Assembly: GCF_004118265.1 (NCBI RefSeq)
Contig: NZ_SDHW01000003.1
Location: 248,001-312,000, forward strand
Length of the DNA: 64,000 nt
Direction of reading: 5' to 3'
Origin: Lacibacter luteus
Lineage (GTDB): Bacteria; Bacteroidota; Bacteroidia; Chitinophagales; Chitinophagaceae
Shown: one piece after another, positions 33,427-41,785 of the stretch
Numbering within the stretch: position 1 is the first letter of the stretch
Layout: every line of letters starts with the position of its first letter
The notes under the pieces: generated by a model
What the model saw: only the letters and a program-made list of their open reading frames with translations
The model's database searches: none
Told to the model about the DNA's origin: nothing
Made by a program: the position numbers and the translations under genes

Positions 33427-35472
33427 ATGAGCTTGAATCAAGGAAATAACCCGGAAAATAATGGCGAAAAAGGCGACGGCCGCAAGCCGTTTCGTTTTAA
33501 TATTTATTGGCTTTATGCTTTAATTGCAGCTGTACTAATTGGCTTCAACTTATTTAAAGGTATTACACCTGCAAGTGTTGAAACATCACAAACTGTTTTT
33601 GAAGACAGTATGTTGATGAGAGGCTATGTTAAAGAGTTGAAGGTAATCCGTAACAAAGGCGAAGTAAGAGTAACACTAAAGCCCGAAGCGTTTAACGACC
33701 CTGCAATTGCTAAAAAGTTTTCGGGTAAATCGAAACTCGATAAAACAAAAGGTCCGCATTTATACTTCTCTATTGCCGATGTAAAATCGTTTTCCGAACG
33801 TATTAATAAACTGGTTGATGATCATGCAGCTGTAACCGGCAAACCGATCATTGATTACGACGAAGAAGAAAACTGGTTGAGCCCGCTCATCAGTTTACTC
33901 TTACCTATTCTTGTATTGATAGGGTTGTGGGTATTGCTGATGCGTAAGATGAATAGTGGCGGTGGCGCCGGCCCCGGTGGCGGCGGTATCTTCAACATTG
34001 GAAAATCACGTGCACAATTGTTTGAAAAAGGAACAAAGGTGAATGTAACCTTTCAGGATGTTGCTGGTTTAGACGAAGCAAAAGTTGAAGTGATGGAGAT
34101 CGTTGACTTCTTAAAGAATCCGAAGAAATATACAGCACTCGGTGGTAAAATTCCAAAAGGTGCATTGTTGGTGGGCCCTCCCGGTACGGGTAAAACCTTG
34201 CTGGCAAAAGCAATGGCGGGTGAAGCACAGGTACCTTTCTTCAGCATAAGCGGTTCCGATTTCGTAGAGTTGTTTGTAGGTGTGGGTGCAAGCCGTGTGC
34301 GTGATTTATTTAAGCAGGCAAGAGAAAAAGCACCTTGTATCATTTTCATTGATGAGATCGATGCAATTGGTCGTGCACGTGGCCGTAATGCTATTGTAAG
34401 TAACGACGAACGAGAAAATACATTAAACCAGTTGCTGGTTGAAATGGATGGTTTCGGTGGCGATACCGGTATCATCATCCTTGCAGCAACCAACCGTCCT
34501 GATGTATTGGATTCTGCCTTGTTGCGTCCCGGTCGTTTCGATCGTCAGATCTCAATTGATCGTCCTGATGTAAAAGGTCGTCAACAGATCTTCAACGTGC
34601 ATTTGAAAGCCATCAAAATTTCTGAAACACTCGATATTCATAAACTGGCCGAACAAACACCTGGCTTTGCCGGTGCTGATATTGCCAATGTTTGTAACGA
34701 AGCCGCATTAATTGCTGCACGTAAAGGCAAAGCTGCAGTTGATATGAGCGATTTCCAGGATGCAATTGATCGTGTAATCGGTGGTTTGGAAAAGAAACAC
34801 AAACTCATCAGCCCCGAAGAGAAAGAGATCATTGCATATCATGAAGCAGGCCATGCAATTTGCGGATGGTTCCTCGAACATGCATACCCGTTATTAAAAG
34901 TAACCATTGTACCTCGTGGTACAGCAGCATTGGGTTACGCTCAGTACACTCCAAAAGAACAGTATCTCTACAATATTGAGCAGTTGAACGATCAGATCTG
35001 TATGACGCTGGGCGGTCGTGCAAGTGAAGATATTTTCTTCGGAAAAATTTCTACTGGTGCAAGCAACGATCTGCAGCAGATCACTAAAATTGCTTACTCA
35101 ATGATTACTGTTTATGGTATGAATGATAAGTTGGGTAACATCAGCTATTACGATCCAAACCAGGATCAAACATTCACGAAGCCTTACAGTGAACGCACTG
35201 CAGAAATGATCGATGATGAAGTACGTAAGTTGATTGAAGAAGCATACGAACGCACAAAAGCGTTGTTGACTGAAAAGAAAGGCGAAGTAGAAAAGCTTGC
35301 AAAAGCATTACTGGAAAAAGAAGTATTGTTCCAGAGCGATGTTGAATTGCTGATTGGTAAACGCCCATTCGAACATAAAAAGCTGTTGGATGAAAATGGC
35401 GATACGGTTCATCACTCAACAGATAACGATGCACAAAGCAGCGAGCCAACTATTACACCACTTCCTGCATAA
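33427..35472 (+). CDS. ftsH: ATP-dependent zinc metalloprotease FtsH
   Basis: 681 residues. Two membrane helices (about 26-44 and 152-172) flank a periplasmic domain. The AAA domain has Walker A GPPGTGKT (250-257), Walker B IIFIDE (305-310) and the second region of homology around [20 protein letters not shown]. The peptidase domain has the zinc motif HEAGH (472-476). FtsH degrades misfolded membrane proteins and regulators. A Gly-rich linker (176-187) follows the second helix. The protein is full length with no missing residues. It is followed by lutC after eight bases. Confidence 0.97.
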   Translation: MSLNQGNNPENNGEKGDGRKPFRFNIYWLYALIAAVLIGFNLFKGITPASVETSQTVFEDSMLMRGYVKELKVIRNKGEVRVTLKPEAFNDPAIAKKFSGKSKLDKTKGPHLYFSIADVKSFSERINKLVDDHAAVTGKPIIDYDEEENWLSPLISLLLPILVLIGLWVLLMRKMNSGGGAGPGGGGIFNIGKSRAQLFEKGTKVNVTFQDVAGLDEAKVEVMEIVDFLKNPKKYTALGGKIPKGALLVGPPGTGKTLLAKAMAGEAQVPFFSISGSDFVELFVGVGASRVRDLFKQAREKAPCIIFIDEIDAIGRARGRNAIVSNDERENTLNQLLVEMDGFGGDTGIIILAATNRPDVLDSALLRPGRFDRQISIDRPDVKGRQQIFNVHLKAIKISETLDIHKLAEQTPGFAGADIANVCNEAALIAARKGKAAVDMSDFQDAIDRVIGGLEKKHKLISPEEKEIIAYHEAGHAICGWFLEHAYPLLKVTIVPRGTAALGYAQYTPKEQYLYNIEQLNDQICMTLGGRASEDIFFGKISTGASNDLQQITKIAYSMITVYGMNDKLGNISYYDPNQDQTFTKPYSERTAEMIDDEVRKLIEEAYERTKALLTEKKGEVEKLAKALLEKEVLFQSDVELLIGKRPFEHKKLLDENGDTVHHSTDNDAQSSEPTITPLPA

Positions 35473-35480
35473 GTAAGTTT

Positions 35481-36116
35481 ATGAGTGTATCTGCATCAAA
35501 AGAAAATATTCTAAAAAAAATAAGACAGGCACTGAGTCATCCGGTGCCTGTTCCGTTTCCTCAAAGCGAAGGCAACAGCAGCGTGTTTCAACCTCCGGTT
35601 GACGATATGGCTGTACAGTTTGCACAAGAGTTTACCAAACTGCAGGGCAAGTTTGTGTTTTGTGCCGATGAAAAAGATATGGCCGAACAACTGTTGCAAC
35701 TTGCTGCAGCACGCAAATGGGATAAAGTAGTTTGTCGTGAGCAAAAGTTGCAGCAGATATTTAAGCAGCTCAATATCCCTATTAACTTTCACGATAATCT
35801 TTCGGATAGTGATGCAAGTTTTACAACTTGCGAACTACTGGTAAGCCGTACAGGAACAATGGTACTCAGCACCGGTAACGAAAGCGGTCGCACTACCAGT
35901 GTATATGCACCGGTGCATGTGTGCATTGCTTACACAAGCCAGATGGTGTACGATTTAAAAGATGCATTGCAGGCACTTCGTGAAAAGTACGGCAATCAAT
36001 TACCTTCTTTCATCAGCTTTGCAACCGGCCCCAGCCGTACGGCGGATATTGAAAAAACATTGGTTGTAGGTGTACACGGTCCGAAAGAAGTGTTTGTGTT
36101 TTTAATTGAAGGCTAA
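35481..36116 (+). CDS. lutC: LUD-domain protein, LutC type
   Basis: 211 residues, one LUD domain: SFTTCELLVSRTGTMVLST and the final TGPSRTADIEKTLVVGVHGPKEVFV are family signatures. LutC is one of the three proteins needed for L-lactate oxidation in Bacillus. The matching LutB is at 8297-9673, far away. In Bacteroidota a LUD protein commonly follows ftsH, so its role may be separate from lactate use. Confidence 0.85.
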   Translation: MSVSASKENILKKIRQALSHPVPVPFPQSEGNSSVFQPPVDDMAVQFAQEFTKLQGKFVFCADEKDMAEQLLQLAAARKWDKVVCREQKLQQIFKQLNIPINFHDNLSDSDASFTTCELLVSRTGTMVLSTGNESGRTTSVYAPVHVCIAYTSQMVYDLKDALQALREKYGNQLPSFISFATGPSRTADIEKTLVVGVHGPKEVFVFLIEG

Positions 36117-36135
36117 AAAGGAAGCTGGGAATTGG

Positions 36136-36153
36136 TCCCGATAACTATCGGGA
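36136..36153. repeat. Short palindrome TCCCGATA-ac-TATCGGGA
   Basis: Perfect eight-base arms in the gap after lutC. The following 100 bases are pyrimidine-rich with repeated TTGGATTTT/TTTTGGTTTTT words and no coding signal. It may act as a terminator hairpin or be a dispersed palindrome. Confidence 0.5.
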
Positions 36154-36275
36154 TTGGATTTTGGTTTTTGTCCTTTGTATTTTGGTTTTTCTTCCTTGAA
36201 CCTTGTTTCTTTTTTTCTCTTTTTTTCATTGGAAATTGAACATTGGATTTTCTTTTCTTGTGCCTTAACTCATTG

Positions 36276-36283
36276 TATCTTTA
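36276..36283 (+). promoter_or_regulatory. TAnnTTTG-like -7 element of the GGCT-fold gene
   Basis: TATCTTTA, then AGCC, then the ATG at 36288. One base from consensus, with the recurring four-base gap. Confidence 0.45.
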
Positions 36284-36287
36284 AGCC

Positions 36288-36713
36288 ATGAACGATGCCA
36301 TTCATTTAATTTTTGTTTACGGTAGTTTGCGCAGCGGATTTCCCGGTCCGGCATTTCAATACATTGCACCTTATTTTACCAAAGTAGCAGATGGAAAAGT
36401 AAAAGGAAAGCTCTACGATTTAGGAGAATATCCTGCCGCTTTGCCCACAACAGAAGACGCATACATTATTGGTGAATTATACCAGGCTAATTCAGCAGAA
36501 GAATTTGGTTGGGCTATTGCACAGTTAGATGATTACGAAGGCGTGCACCCCGAAGAAGGTGAAGAACAGTTATACGAACGTGCAGCAACAACCATTTATA
36601 CCGACAAAGCTGAGTTTACTGCATGGATCTATTGGTACAAATGCGATGTAACCGGCAAGCCCGTAATTGAAAGCGGTGATGTGCTGGAATATCAGCGCAG
36701 CAAAGCAAATTAA
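36288..36713 (+). CDS. Gamma-glutamylcyclotransferase-fold (AIG2-like) protein
   Basis: 141 residues. The N-terminal FVYGSLRSGFPG is the family's substrate-binding YGSLR loop, and QLDDYEGVHPEE carries the conserved acidic region. The fold includes gamma-glutamylcyclotransferases and gamma-glutamylamine cyclotransferases; which amide is used here cannot be told. It lies just upstream of lpxH in the same direction, each with its own promoter element. Confidence 0.82.
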   Translation: MNDAIHLIFVYGSLRSGFPGPAFQYIAPYFTKVADGKVKGKLYDLGEYPAALPTTEDAYIIGELYQANSAEEFGWAIAQLDDYEGVHPEEGEEQLYERAATTIYTDKAEFTAWIYWYKCDVTGKPVIESGDVLEYQRSKAN

Positions 36714-36735
36714 CAACGGAGTTACAGAGCTTCTT

Positions 36736-36743
36736 TATATTTG
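36736..36743 (+). promoter_or_regulatory. TAnnTTTG -7 element of lpxH
   Basis: TATATTTG, then TTTG, then the ATG at 36748. It supports that ATG over the longer frame starting at 36667, which would overlap the previous gene. Confidence 0.5.
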
Positions 36744-36747
36744 TTTG

Positions 36748-37503
36748 ATGCAGATTCCCGAAGGCAAAAAAATATATTTTCTTTCCGATTTTCATTTGGG
36801 GGCACCCACTTATGAGCAAAGTCTTGTTCGTGAAAAAAAGATCGTTCAGTTTCTTGATGAAATTAAAAGCGATGCAGCTGTAATTTTTATCGTGGGTGAT
36901 ATGTTCGATTTCTGGTACGAATATCGCACAGTGGTTCCAAAAGGGTTTGTTCGGTTGTTAGGCAAACTTGCAGAGATCACCGATGCGGGTATAGCTGTTC
37001 ATTTTTTTGTTGGCAATCATGATATGTGGATGAAAGATTATTTGCAGACAGAATTGAATATACCTGTGTATTACGAACCGAAAGAATTTGGATTCAACGG
37101 CAAGCAATTTTTAGTTGGTCATGGCGATGGATTAGGCCCCGGCGATCATGGATATAAAATGCTGAAGAAGATTTTTCGCAACCCGGCATGTCAGTGGTTA
37201 TTTGGAATTTTACCGCCGGTTGTTGGTGTGGGCCTGGCCAATTATTTAAGCCGGAGAAGCCGTGCACAAACCGGCGCAACAGAAGAAACATTTTTAGGTG
37301 AAAATCAGGAATGGCTTATCATCTATTGCAAAGAAGTGCTGCAACAAAAAAAGTTCGATTTTTTTGTGTTCGGGCATAGACATCTGCCCATTGATTTTCG
37401 TCTGACTAATGAAAGCCGGTACATTAACCTTGGCGACTGGATACGTTATTTCAGCTATGCAGTGTTTGATGGAAAAAACCTTGAACTGAATTATTACAAA
37501 TGA
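36748..37503 (+). CDS. lpxH: UDP-2,3-diacylglucosamine diphosphatase
   Basis: 251 residues from the ATG at 36748. Calcineurin-like metallophosphatase motifs appear in order: SDFHLG (D14, H16), GDMFDFW (about 50-56), GNHD (about 90), GHGDGLGPGD, and GHRH near 210. LpxH hydrolyses UDP-2,3-diacylglucosamine to lipid X in lipid A synthesis at the inner membrane face. The sequence FWYEYR after the second motif is typical of LpxH in this phylum. Its TGA overlaps the ATG of the next gene by four bases (ATGA). Confidence 0.9.
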   Translation: MQIPEGKKIYFLSDFHLGAPTYEQSLVREKKIVQFLDEIKSDAAVIFIVGDMFDFWYEYRTVVPKGFVRLLGKLAEITDAGIAVHFFVGNHDMWMKDYLQTELNIPVYYEPKEFGFNGKQFLVGHGDGLGPGDHGYKMLKKIFRNPACQWLFGILPPVVGVGLANYLSRRSRAQTGATEETFLGENQEWLIIYCKEVLQQKKFDFFVFGHRHLPIDFRLTNESRYINLGDWIRYFSYAVFDGKNLELNYYK

Positions 37504-38303
37504 GCAAACATGTACTCTTACTGATCAGTCTTTTTGTAATGTTGTCTGTAGCAGCACAGGAAACAGCATTTACAGAAGCTAAAGCTATTGAAGGGGAGTA
37601 CAGCAATTTTACAGTTGATAATCTTGGTAATTATTTACTGCTGTCGAAAAACAATCAACTGAAAAAACTTACAGCTAACGGCGATTCTGTTGGAGTGTTT
37701 AATGATGTAAGGCGTTATGGCAAGCTGCATTCAATTGATGCAACAAATCCATTAAAATTACTGCTCTACTATAAAAATTTTGCAACAGTGGTTGTACTCG
37801 ATCGGTTTCTAAATATTGTAAACACGATTGATCTGCGTAAGCAGAATATTTTCCAGGTAAAAGCAATTGCACAGAGTTACGATAACAATATCTGGGTATA
37901 CGATGAACAGGCAAGTAAACTGAAGAAGATCGGTGAAGATGGAAAAGTACTGAGCGAAACAGTTGATTTCAGAATGATCTTTGATGAAGCACCAACACCT
38001 GTGCAGATCTTCGACCAGGATGGTTTTGTTTATCTCTACGATCCCGAAAAAGGCGTGTACGTGTTTGATATTTACGGTACATTCAAAACCAAATTATCGT
38101 ACACAGGCCTCAGCAATTTAACAGTGGTAGGCAAAACAATTATTGGTATCGAAAACCAATCGCTTATTGCGTACACTACAGGTACATTTACCGAAAAGCG
38201 GTTGACCTTGCCCGTTCCGGCGGCTCAAATAGAAAAAGCGGTTATACGTCCCGGTCATTTTTATGTGTTAAAGAGCGACCGTATTCAGCATTTTACATTT
38301 TAA
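37500..38303 (+). CDS. Exported beta-propeller-like protein of unknown function
   Basis: 267 residues with a signal peptide (MSKHVLLLISLFVMLSVAAQ). The mature protein is built of repeating short strands with motifs such as NFTVDNLGNYLLLSKNNQL, NNIWVYDEQASKLKKIGEDG and GFVYLYDPEKGVYVFDIYG, spaced as in NHL/propeller blades. I do not recognise a specific family. Its ATG overlaps the lpxH stop, so it is translated from the same mRNA. A link to the outer membrane is possible but unproven. Confidence 0.7.
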   Translation: MSKHVLLLISLFVMLSVAAQETAFTEAKAIEGEYSNFTVDNLGNYLLLSKNNQLKKLTANGDSVGVFNDVRRYGKLHSIDATNPLKLLLYYKNFATVVVLDRFLNIVNTIDLRKQNIFQVKAIAQSYDNNIWVYDEQASKLKKIGEDGKVLSETVDFRMIFDEAPTPVQIFDQDGFVYLYDPEKGVYVFDIYGTFKTKLSYTGLSNLTVVGKTIIGIENQSLIAYTTGTFTEKRLTLPVPAAQIEKAVIRPGHFYVLKSDRIQHFTF

Positions 38304-38327
38304 ACGTTGTCTCACTCACCGAGTTTG

Positions 38328-38335
38328 TATTTTTG
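38328..38335 (+). promoter_or_regulatory. TAnnTTTG -7 element of the MscS gene
   Basis: TATTTTTG with a TTG at 38307-38309, an 18-base spacing, and a three-base gap to the ATG at 38339. It is among the best two-part promoter matches in the window. Confidence 0.6.
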
Positions 38336-38338
38336 CGT

Positions 38339-39412
38339 ATGCAAGAATTTCTTCACACGATTGTTTTAGATAATCCGCTTGTAAGTTATTTATGGATAGC
38401 AGGTATTCTGCTGGCCATGTATTTATTGAAAGGAATTGTTTCCCGTTTTCTCTGTGGTTTGTTGTATGGATTTTTTCCCGGTGCAAAAAAGTATGTAAGC
38501 CGTAATCAGTTTATTGCATTGGTGTTGATACCAATGGAATGGTTTGTTGTATGGATGGTGGTTATTTTTTCTTTTCATAAACTCAACTTCCCCAAAGTAC
38601 TCGAGGTGGAGTTGTACAAAATAACCTCGAAGGAAATTATTGAAGCAACAGGTAAAGCCATATTAGTTGTATTATTCATTCGCCTGTTACGCCGCTTCAT
38701 CGATTTTCTTGCATTGGTGCTTAAAGCAAAAGCCGATCAAACAGAAGACCAGGCCGATAACCAGCTGGTGGTTTTCTTTCGTGATTTCTTTAAAGCCATT
38801 GCACTCATTATTGGTGTAATTATGTTTTCGAAGTTTGTGTTGAAGTTTGATGTGTCGAACCTCATTACAGGACTCAGCATTGTTACTGCTGCAATTGCGT
38901 TGGCTACAAAAGAAAGTCTGGAGAACCTGATTGCATCCTTTATCATTTTCTTCGATAAGCCCTTTACACTCGGCGATCTGGTAAAGGTCGAAACCATTAC
39001 AGGTACAGTAGAGAAAATTGGTTTACGAAGCACCCGCATCCGTACCGATCAGAAGACATTTGTTACGATGCCTAACAAAAAAATGGTGGATAGTATTCTC
39101 GATAATCTTTCGTTACGTACACAACGTAAAGCCGAAATAAAACTGGAGCTTAGAGTAGATACTACTGCACAACAATTAATGAAACTGCAACAAAAAGCCG
39201 GACAGTTATTGGAGCAACATGAACTGATTGAGTCGGGTACTGCCTTTGTAACCGAGATAGGCGCTAAATCAATTGCAATACAGGTTGATTATTTTACTGC
39301 AGTAATTGATTTCAATGTGTTCCAGGAACTGAAACAAACCATCAATCTCGAACTCATCAGCATTATGAAATCGCTGCAGATAGAACATGCAGCTTTACGG
39401 GAGGCGGAATAA
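38339..39412 (+). CDS. MscS-family mechanosensitive channel
   Basis: 357 residues from the ATG at 38339; the frame opens two codons earlier at a TTG. Membrane helices lie at about 18-35, 60-80, 95-125 and 150-200, and the pore-lining helix is followed by the MscS beta domain: KPFTLGDLVKVETITGTVEKIGLRSTRIRTDQKTFVTMPNKK. The C-terminal alpha/beta domain ends around residue 350. Such channels open under membrane tension and release solutes. A strong promoter element precedes it. Confidence 0.88.
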   Translation: MQEFLHTIVLDNPLVSYLWIAGILLAMYLLKGIVSRFLCGLLYGFFPGAKKYVSRNQFIALVLIPMEWFVVWMVVIFSFHKLNFPKVLEVELYKITSKEIIEATGKAILVVLFIRLLRRFIDFLALVLKAKADQTEDQADNQLVVFFRDFFKAIALIIGVIMFSKFVLKFDVSNLITGLSIVTAAIALATKESLENLIASFIIFFDKPFTLGDLVKVETITGTVEKIGLRSTRIRTDQKTFVTMPNKKMVDSILDNLSLRTQRKAEIKLELRVDTTAQQLMKLQQKAGQLLEQHELIESGTAFVTEIGAKSIAIQVDYFTAVIDFNVFQELKQTINLELISIMKSLQIEHAALREAE

Positions 39413-39418
39413 CATAAA

Positions 39419-39475
39419 CGTCATTGCGAGTTAACAACTCCGGCCAAAGCGTGGGAGGCACGAAGCAATCTTCAA
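39419..39475. repeat. Dispersed GTCATTGCGAG / GAAGCAATC-type repeat
   Basis: Contains CGTCATTGCGAG at one end and GAGGCACGAAGCAATC at the other, the two conserved ends of a repeat seen in intergenic DNA of many bacteria. Between them is a spacer with CTCCGGCC. It lies between the MscS gene and the convergent thioredoxin-like gene. Confidence 0.65.
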
Positions 39476-39532
39476 CAACGGAGGGAAAGAGGTTACTCGT
39501 AAAACAAAAGGAATTGTTGGAATATGCTTTGG

Positions 39533-40045
39533 CTATTTTGCTTTCGCTAATACCTCAGCCAATTCTTTATCGTACACACCGTACTTACCATATTCTTCAA
39601 CACGGCCGATTTCTTTGCCGGCTTTCAGTACAAGAATGGTAGGCGCTTTCGTTACATTTAATGCCTGGCATAATGAACCAAGCGTTGTTTTGTTACGATC
39701 AACACCAATTATCGTCAGGCGTTTTTTATCGAAGCCAACCTGGTTCAACAGTTTTAAAAACTGCGGATACACATTGTGCGAATCTTCGCACCAGGTGCCA
39801 ATGAATACAACAAACTGAATCGTGTCTTTTACTGCAGTAAGCGTTGTTACACAATCAGCATTGGGTTTATACCAGCTGATGTCGTTCTTCATCCAGGAAA
39901 AAGCTTCATCGTTCTGTATAATTTCCGGGCTTAAAATTCCTTTCAATGTTTTTAATCCATTGTTGGGGTCTTTCGAAACTTCGTATTGTACCTGTGCAGA
40001 ACTATTGAGGGCAATGAGTAAAAATGCGGCTGTTAAAAATTTCAT
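39533..40045 (-). CDS. Exported thioredoxin-fold protein with a WCEDS motif
   Basis: 170 residues from the ATG at 40045, with a signal peptide (MKFLTAAFLLIALNSSAQ). The thioredoxin fold is shown by IQFVVFIGTWCEDSHNVYPQFLKLL and the cis-proline loop VTKAPTILVLKAGKEIGR. The active site reads WCEDS where CxxC would be expected, so it has one redox cysteine at most in the usual position. It may act as a monothiol oxidoreductase or bind a partner. It follows merR after 21 bases. Confidence 0.82.
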   Translation of the reverse strand: MKFLTAAFLLIALNSSAQVQYEVSKDPNNGLKTLKGILSPEIIQNDEAFSWMKNDISWYKPNADCVTTLTAVKDTIQFVVFIGTWCEDSHNVYPQFLKLLNQVGFDKKRLTIIGVDRNKTTLGSLCQALNVTKAPTILVLKAGKEIGRVEEYGKYGVYDKELAEVLAKAK

Positions 40046-40066
40046 GTGTTTGCTTAAACGTTTCAA

Positions 40067-40519
40067 TTAAAGGTCGGCCTTGATCGTTAACAGGAATTGT
40101 TTTATCTGTTGCAGACTTTTTACAAGCTCAAAACGTGCATCGGTTTCATCCTTATGTTTTTTAAGGTAATCCTTTGCAGCTTCAATGCTGTATTTTTTAT
40201 AACGCAACAGGTAATAGATAAGATGCACTTTTTTTAATTCGGTTGCATTAAAAAAGCGATCTCCTTTTTTATTCTTTCTTGGTTTTAAAAAACTAAACTC
40301 AGTTTCCCAATGGCGAACAGATGAAGGATTGATCTGGAACATATCGCACACTTCACCAATACTGTAATACAATTTTTTGCTTAACTCTTCATCACTGGGT
40401 AGTTCAACAAACATCGTTTCATCAACAGGTTCTTTCAAACTTTTTCGTCCACGTTTTTGTTTGGGCTTGGGCGGTTTATTCAACGGCTTACGTCCACGAC
40501 GTGGCGCTGCTTTCGGCAT
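40067..40519 (-). CDS. MerR-family transcriptional regulator
   Basis: 150 residues. The first 40 are basic and Pro-rich (PRRGRKPLNKPPKPKQKRGR, with RGRK AT-hook-like pieces). A MerR winged helix follows: LYYSIGEVCDMFQINPSSVRHWETEF and RKNKKGDRFFNATELKKVHLIYYLL. The C-terminal dimerisation helix is short, with no sensor domain or cysteine cluster. It is a group widespread in Bacteroidota near alaS and an M23 peptidase, as here. The ligand and targets are unknown. Confidence 0.85.
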   Translation of the reverse strand: MPKAAPRRGRKPLNKPPKPKQKRGRKSLKEPVDETMFVELPSDEELSKKLYYSIGEVCDMFQINPSSVRHWETEFSFLKPRKNKKGDRFFNATELKKVHLIYYLLRYKKYSIEAAKDYLKKHKDETDARFELVKSLQQIKQFLLTIKADL

Positions 40520-40607
40520 GCCATCATCCTTGGGCGTAAAATCAAAATCAAATGATATTTGCGATTGCGTTGCCAGCGGAATGTAGTTTCAGCAAAAGTA
40601 AGGAAAC

Positions 40608-40698
40608 AGTTGATAGCTTATGGTTGATAGTTCATCGCAGTCTCCGATTGTTCATCCCTCAATGTTGTATTGTCTATGAACTATGAACCATCAACTAT
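40608..40698. repeat. Imperfect inverted repeat of TTGATAG/CTATGAA words
   Basis: Left arm TTGATAGCTTATGGTTGATA followed by GTTCAT, right arm ATGAACTATGAACCATCAAC followed by TATGAA; 22 of 26 positions pair by hand count, with about 38 bases between. Each arm is itself a tandem of seven-to-eight-base words. It fills the gap between merR and the M23 peptidase. Confidence 0.65.
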
Positions 40699-40701
40699 GA
40701 A

Positions 40702-41673
40702 TTAATCAAAACTCTGGTTACCCGTTGCAGCAATTTTCAGCATACGGTCAAACTCTTCCGGCGAAAGATCGTTGTAGAAGAAATAGATGGGGTCAAGATC
40801 ACGACCGTTTTTATGTACTTCGTAATGCAGGTGAGGGCCGGTACTTTTTCCCGTACTTCCAACCCAGCCAATTACTTCACCTCTGCGAATTTTTTGTCCG
40901 TTTCTTGCTTTAACACGAACCATGTGTCCGTATAATGTTTCATAACCGTAACCATGATTGATCACCACATGATTACCGTAACCATTACCTGTATTGCCGG
41001 CGAGAGTTACGGTGCCATCAGCTGTTGCATAAATAGGCGTACCCTGTGGTGCAGCAAAATCGAGCCCGGCGTGAAACTTGGTGGTTTTATAAACAGGATC
41101 GATACGGTAACCAAAACCCGATGCAAGTCTTGAAAGTTCTTTATTACTTACCGGTTGAATGGCAGGTGTTGCAGCTAACAATGCTTCTTTGTTCTTCACC
41201 ATTCCTTCAATAGCAGTAAACGAAGTGGTTTGTGCATACAGCCTGTTGCGGAGTGTATTGATCTGTTGAATAATGGATGTATTGAGTTCATCTTCGCTAA
41301 GGCTTGCTATTAAACGGTCCTCAGCTTGTTTTTCAATCATTTTGGCACGGGCACTGTCGGGCAAAGGATTGGCTTCAAAAATAGAACGGTAAACCTGGTT
41401 ATCACGCTTTTCAATTTCACGCAGGCTTTGGTTCATGCGTTTGATCTCTTCATTGAGGATGCTGTAATTATCTTTCAGCCGGTTATTTTCTTTATGTAGT
41501 TTTTGTTCGTTGGCAGAAGGAAAATAGCGGTAAGATATCTGCATAAACAGAAACCCTGCTACTGAAACAGCAGCAAGAAAACTGAAGACACGCAACAACT
41601 TTACACGCAGTGGTGTAACCAGTTTTTCGTACCGGAGGGTGTTGGTATTATAGAAATACTTGACTTTCTTCAT
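40702..41673 (-). CDS. Membrane-anchored M23-family metallopeptidase
   Basis: 323 residues. A membrane anchor (about 25-47) is followed by a coiled coil (about 55-105) and a LytM domain (about 185-305). Zinc ligands are in KFHAGLDFAAPQGTP and HLHYEVHKNG, with GNHVVINHGYGYETLYGHM between. This layout is that of periplasmic cell-wall endopeptidases of the NlpD/MepM group acting in growth or division. The domain has all metal ligands. It is divergent from alaS; a minus-strand TATCTTTG (41733-41740) lies about 60 bases upstream. Confidence 0.88.
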   Translation of the reverse strand: MKKVKYFYNTNTLRYEKLVTPLRVKLLRVFSFLAAVSVAGFLFMQISYRYFPSANEQKLHKENNRLKDNYSILNEEIKRMNQSLREIEKRDNQVYRSIFEANPLPDSARAKMIEKQAEDRLIASLSEDELNTSIIQQINTLRNRLYAQTTSFTAIEGMVKNKEALLAATPAIQPVSNKELSRLASGFGYRIDPVYKTTKFHAGLDFAAPQGTPIYATADGTVTLAGNTGNGYGNHVVINHGYGYETLYGHMVRVKARNGQKIRRGEVIGWVGSTGKSTGPHLHYEVHKNGRDLDPIYFFYNDLSPEEFDRMLKIAATGNQSFD

Positions 41674-41703
41674 ACAGGCAATCCGCAGTGCTGTGGTTTA
41701 ACT

Positions 41704-41711
41704 TACCTTTG
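41704..41711 (+). promoter_or_regulatory. TAnnTTTG -7 element of alaS
   Basis: TACCTTTG in the divergent gap, about 70 bases before the alaS start. A minus-strand partner (41733-41740) serves the M23 gene. Confidence 0.4.
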
Positions 41712-41732
41712 CTTCCCCTTTTGGGGTATTTA

Positions 41733-41740
41733 CAAAGATA
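41733..41740 (-). promoter_or_regulatory. TAnnTTTG -7 element of the M23 gene (leftward)
   Basis: Minus-strand TATCTTTG, about 60 bases before the ATG at 41673; the divergent partner of the alaS element. Confidence 0.4.
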
Positions 41741-41785
41741 GGAGTATCACTTCTCAAAAATCAATCCAAATAACGGTTGAACATG

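Noticed and set aside
39424-39642. 72-codon rightward ORF after the MscS gene
   Set aside because: Its first part is the dispersed repeat and its second part is antisense to the thioredoxin-like gene.
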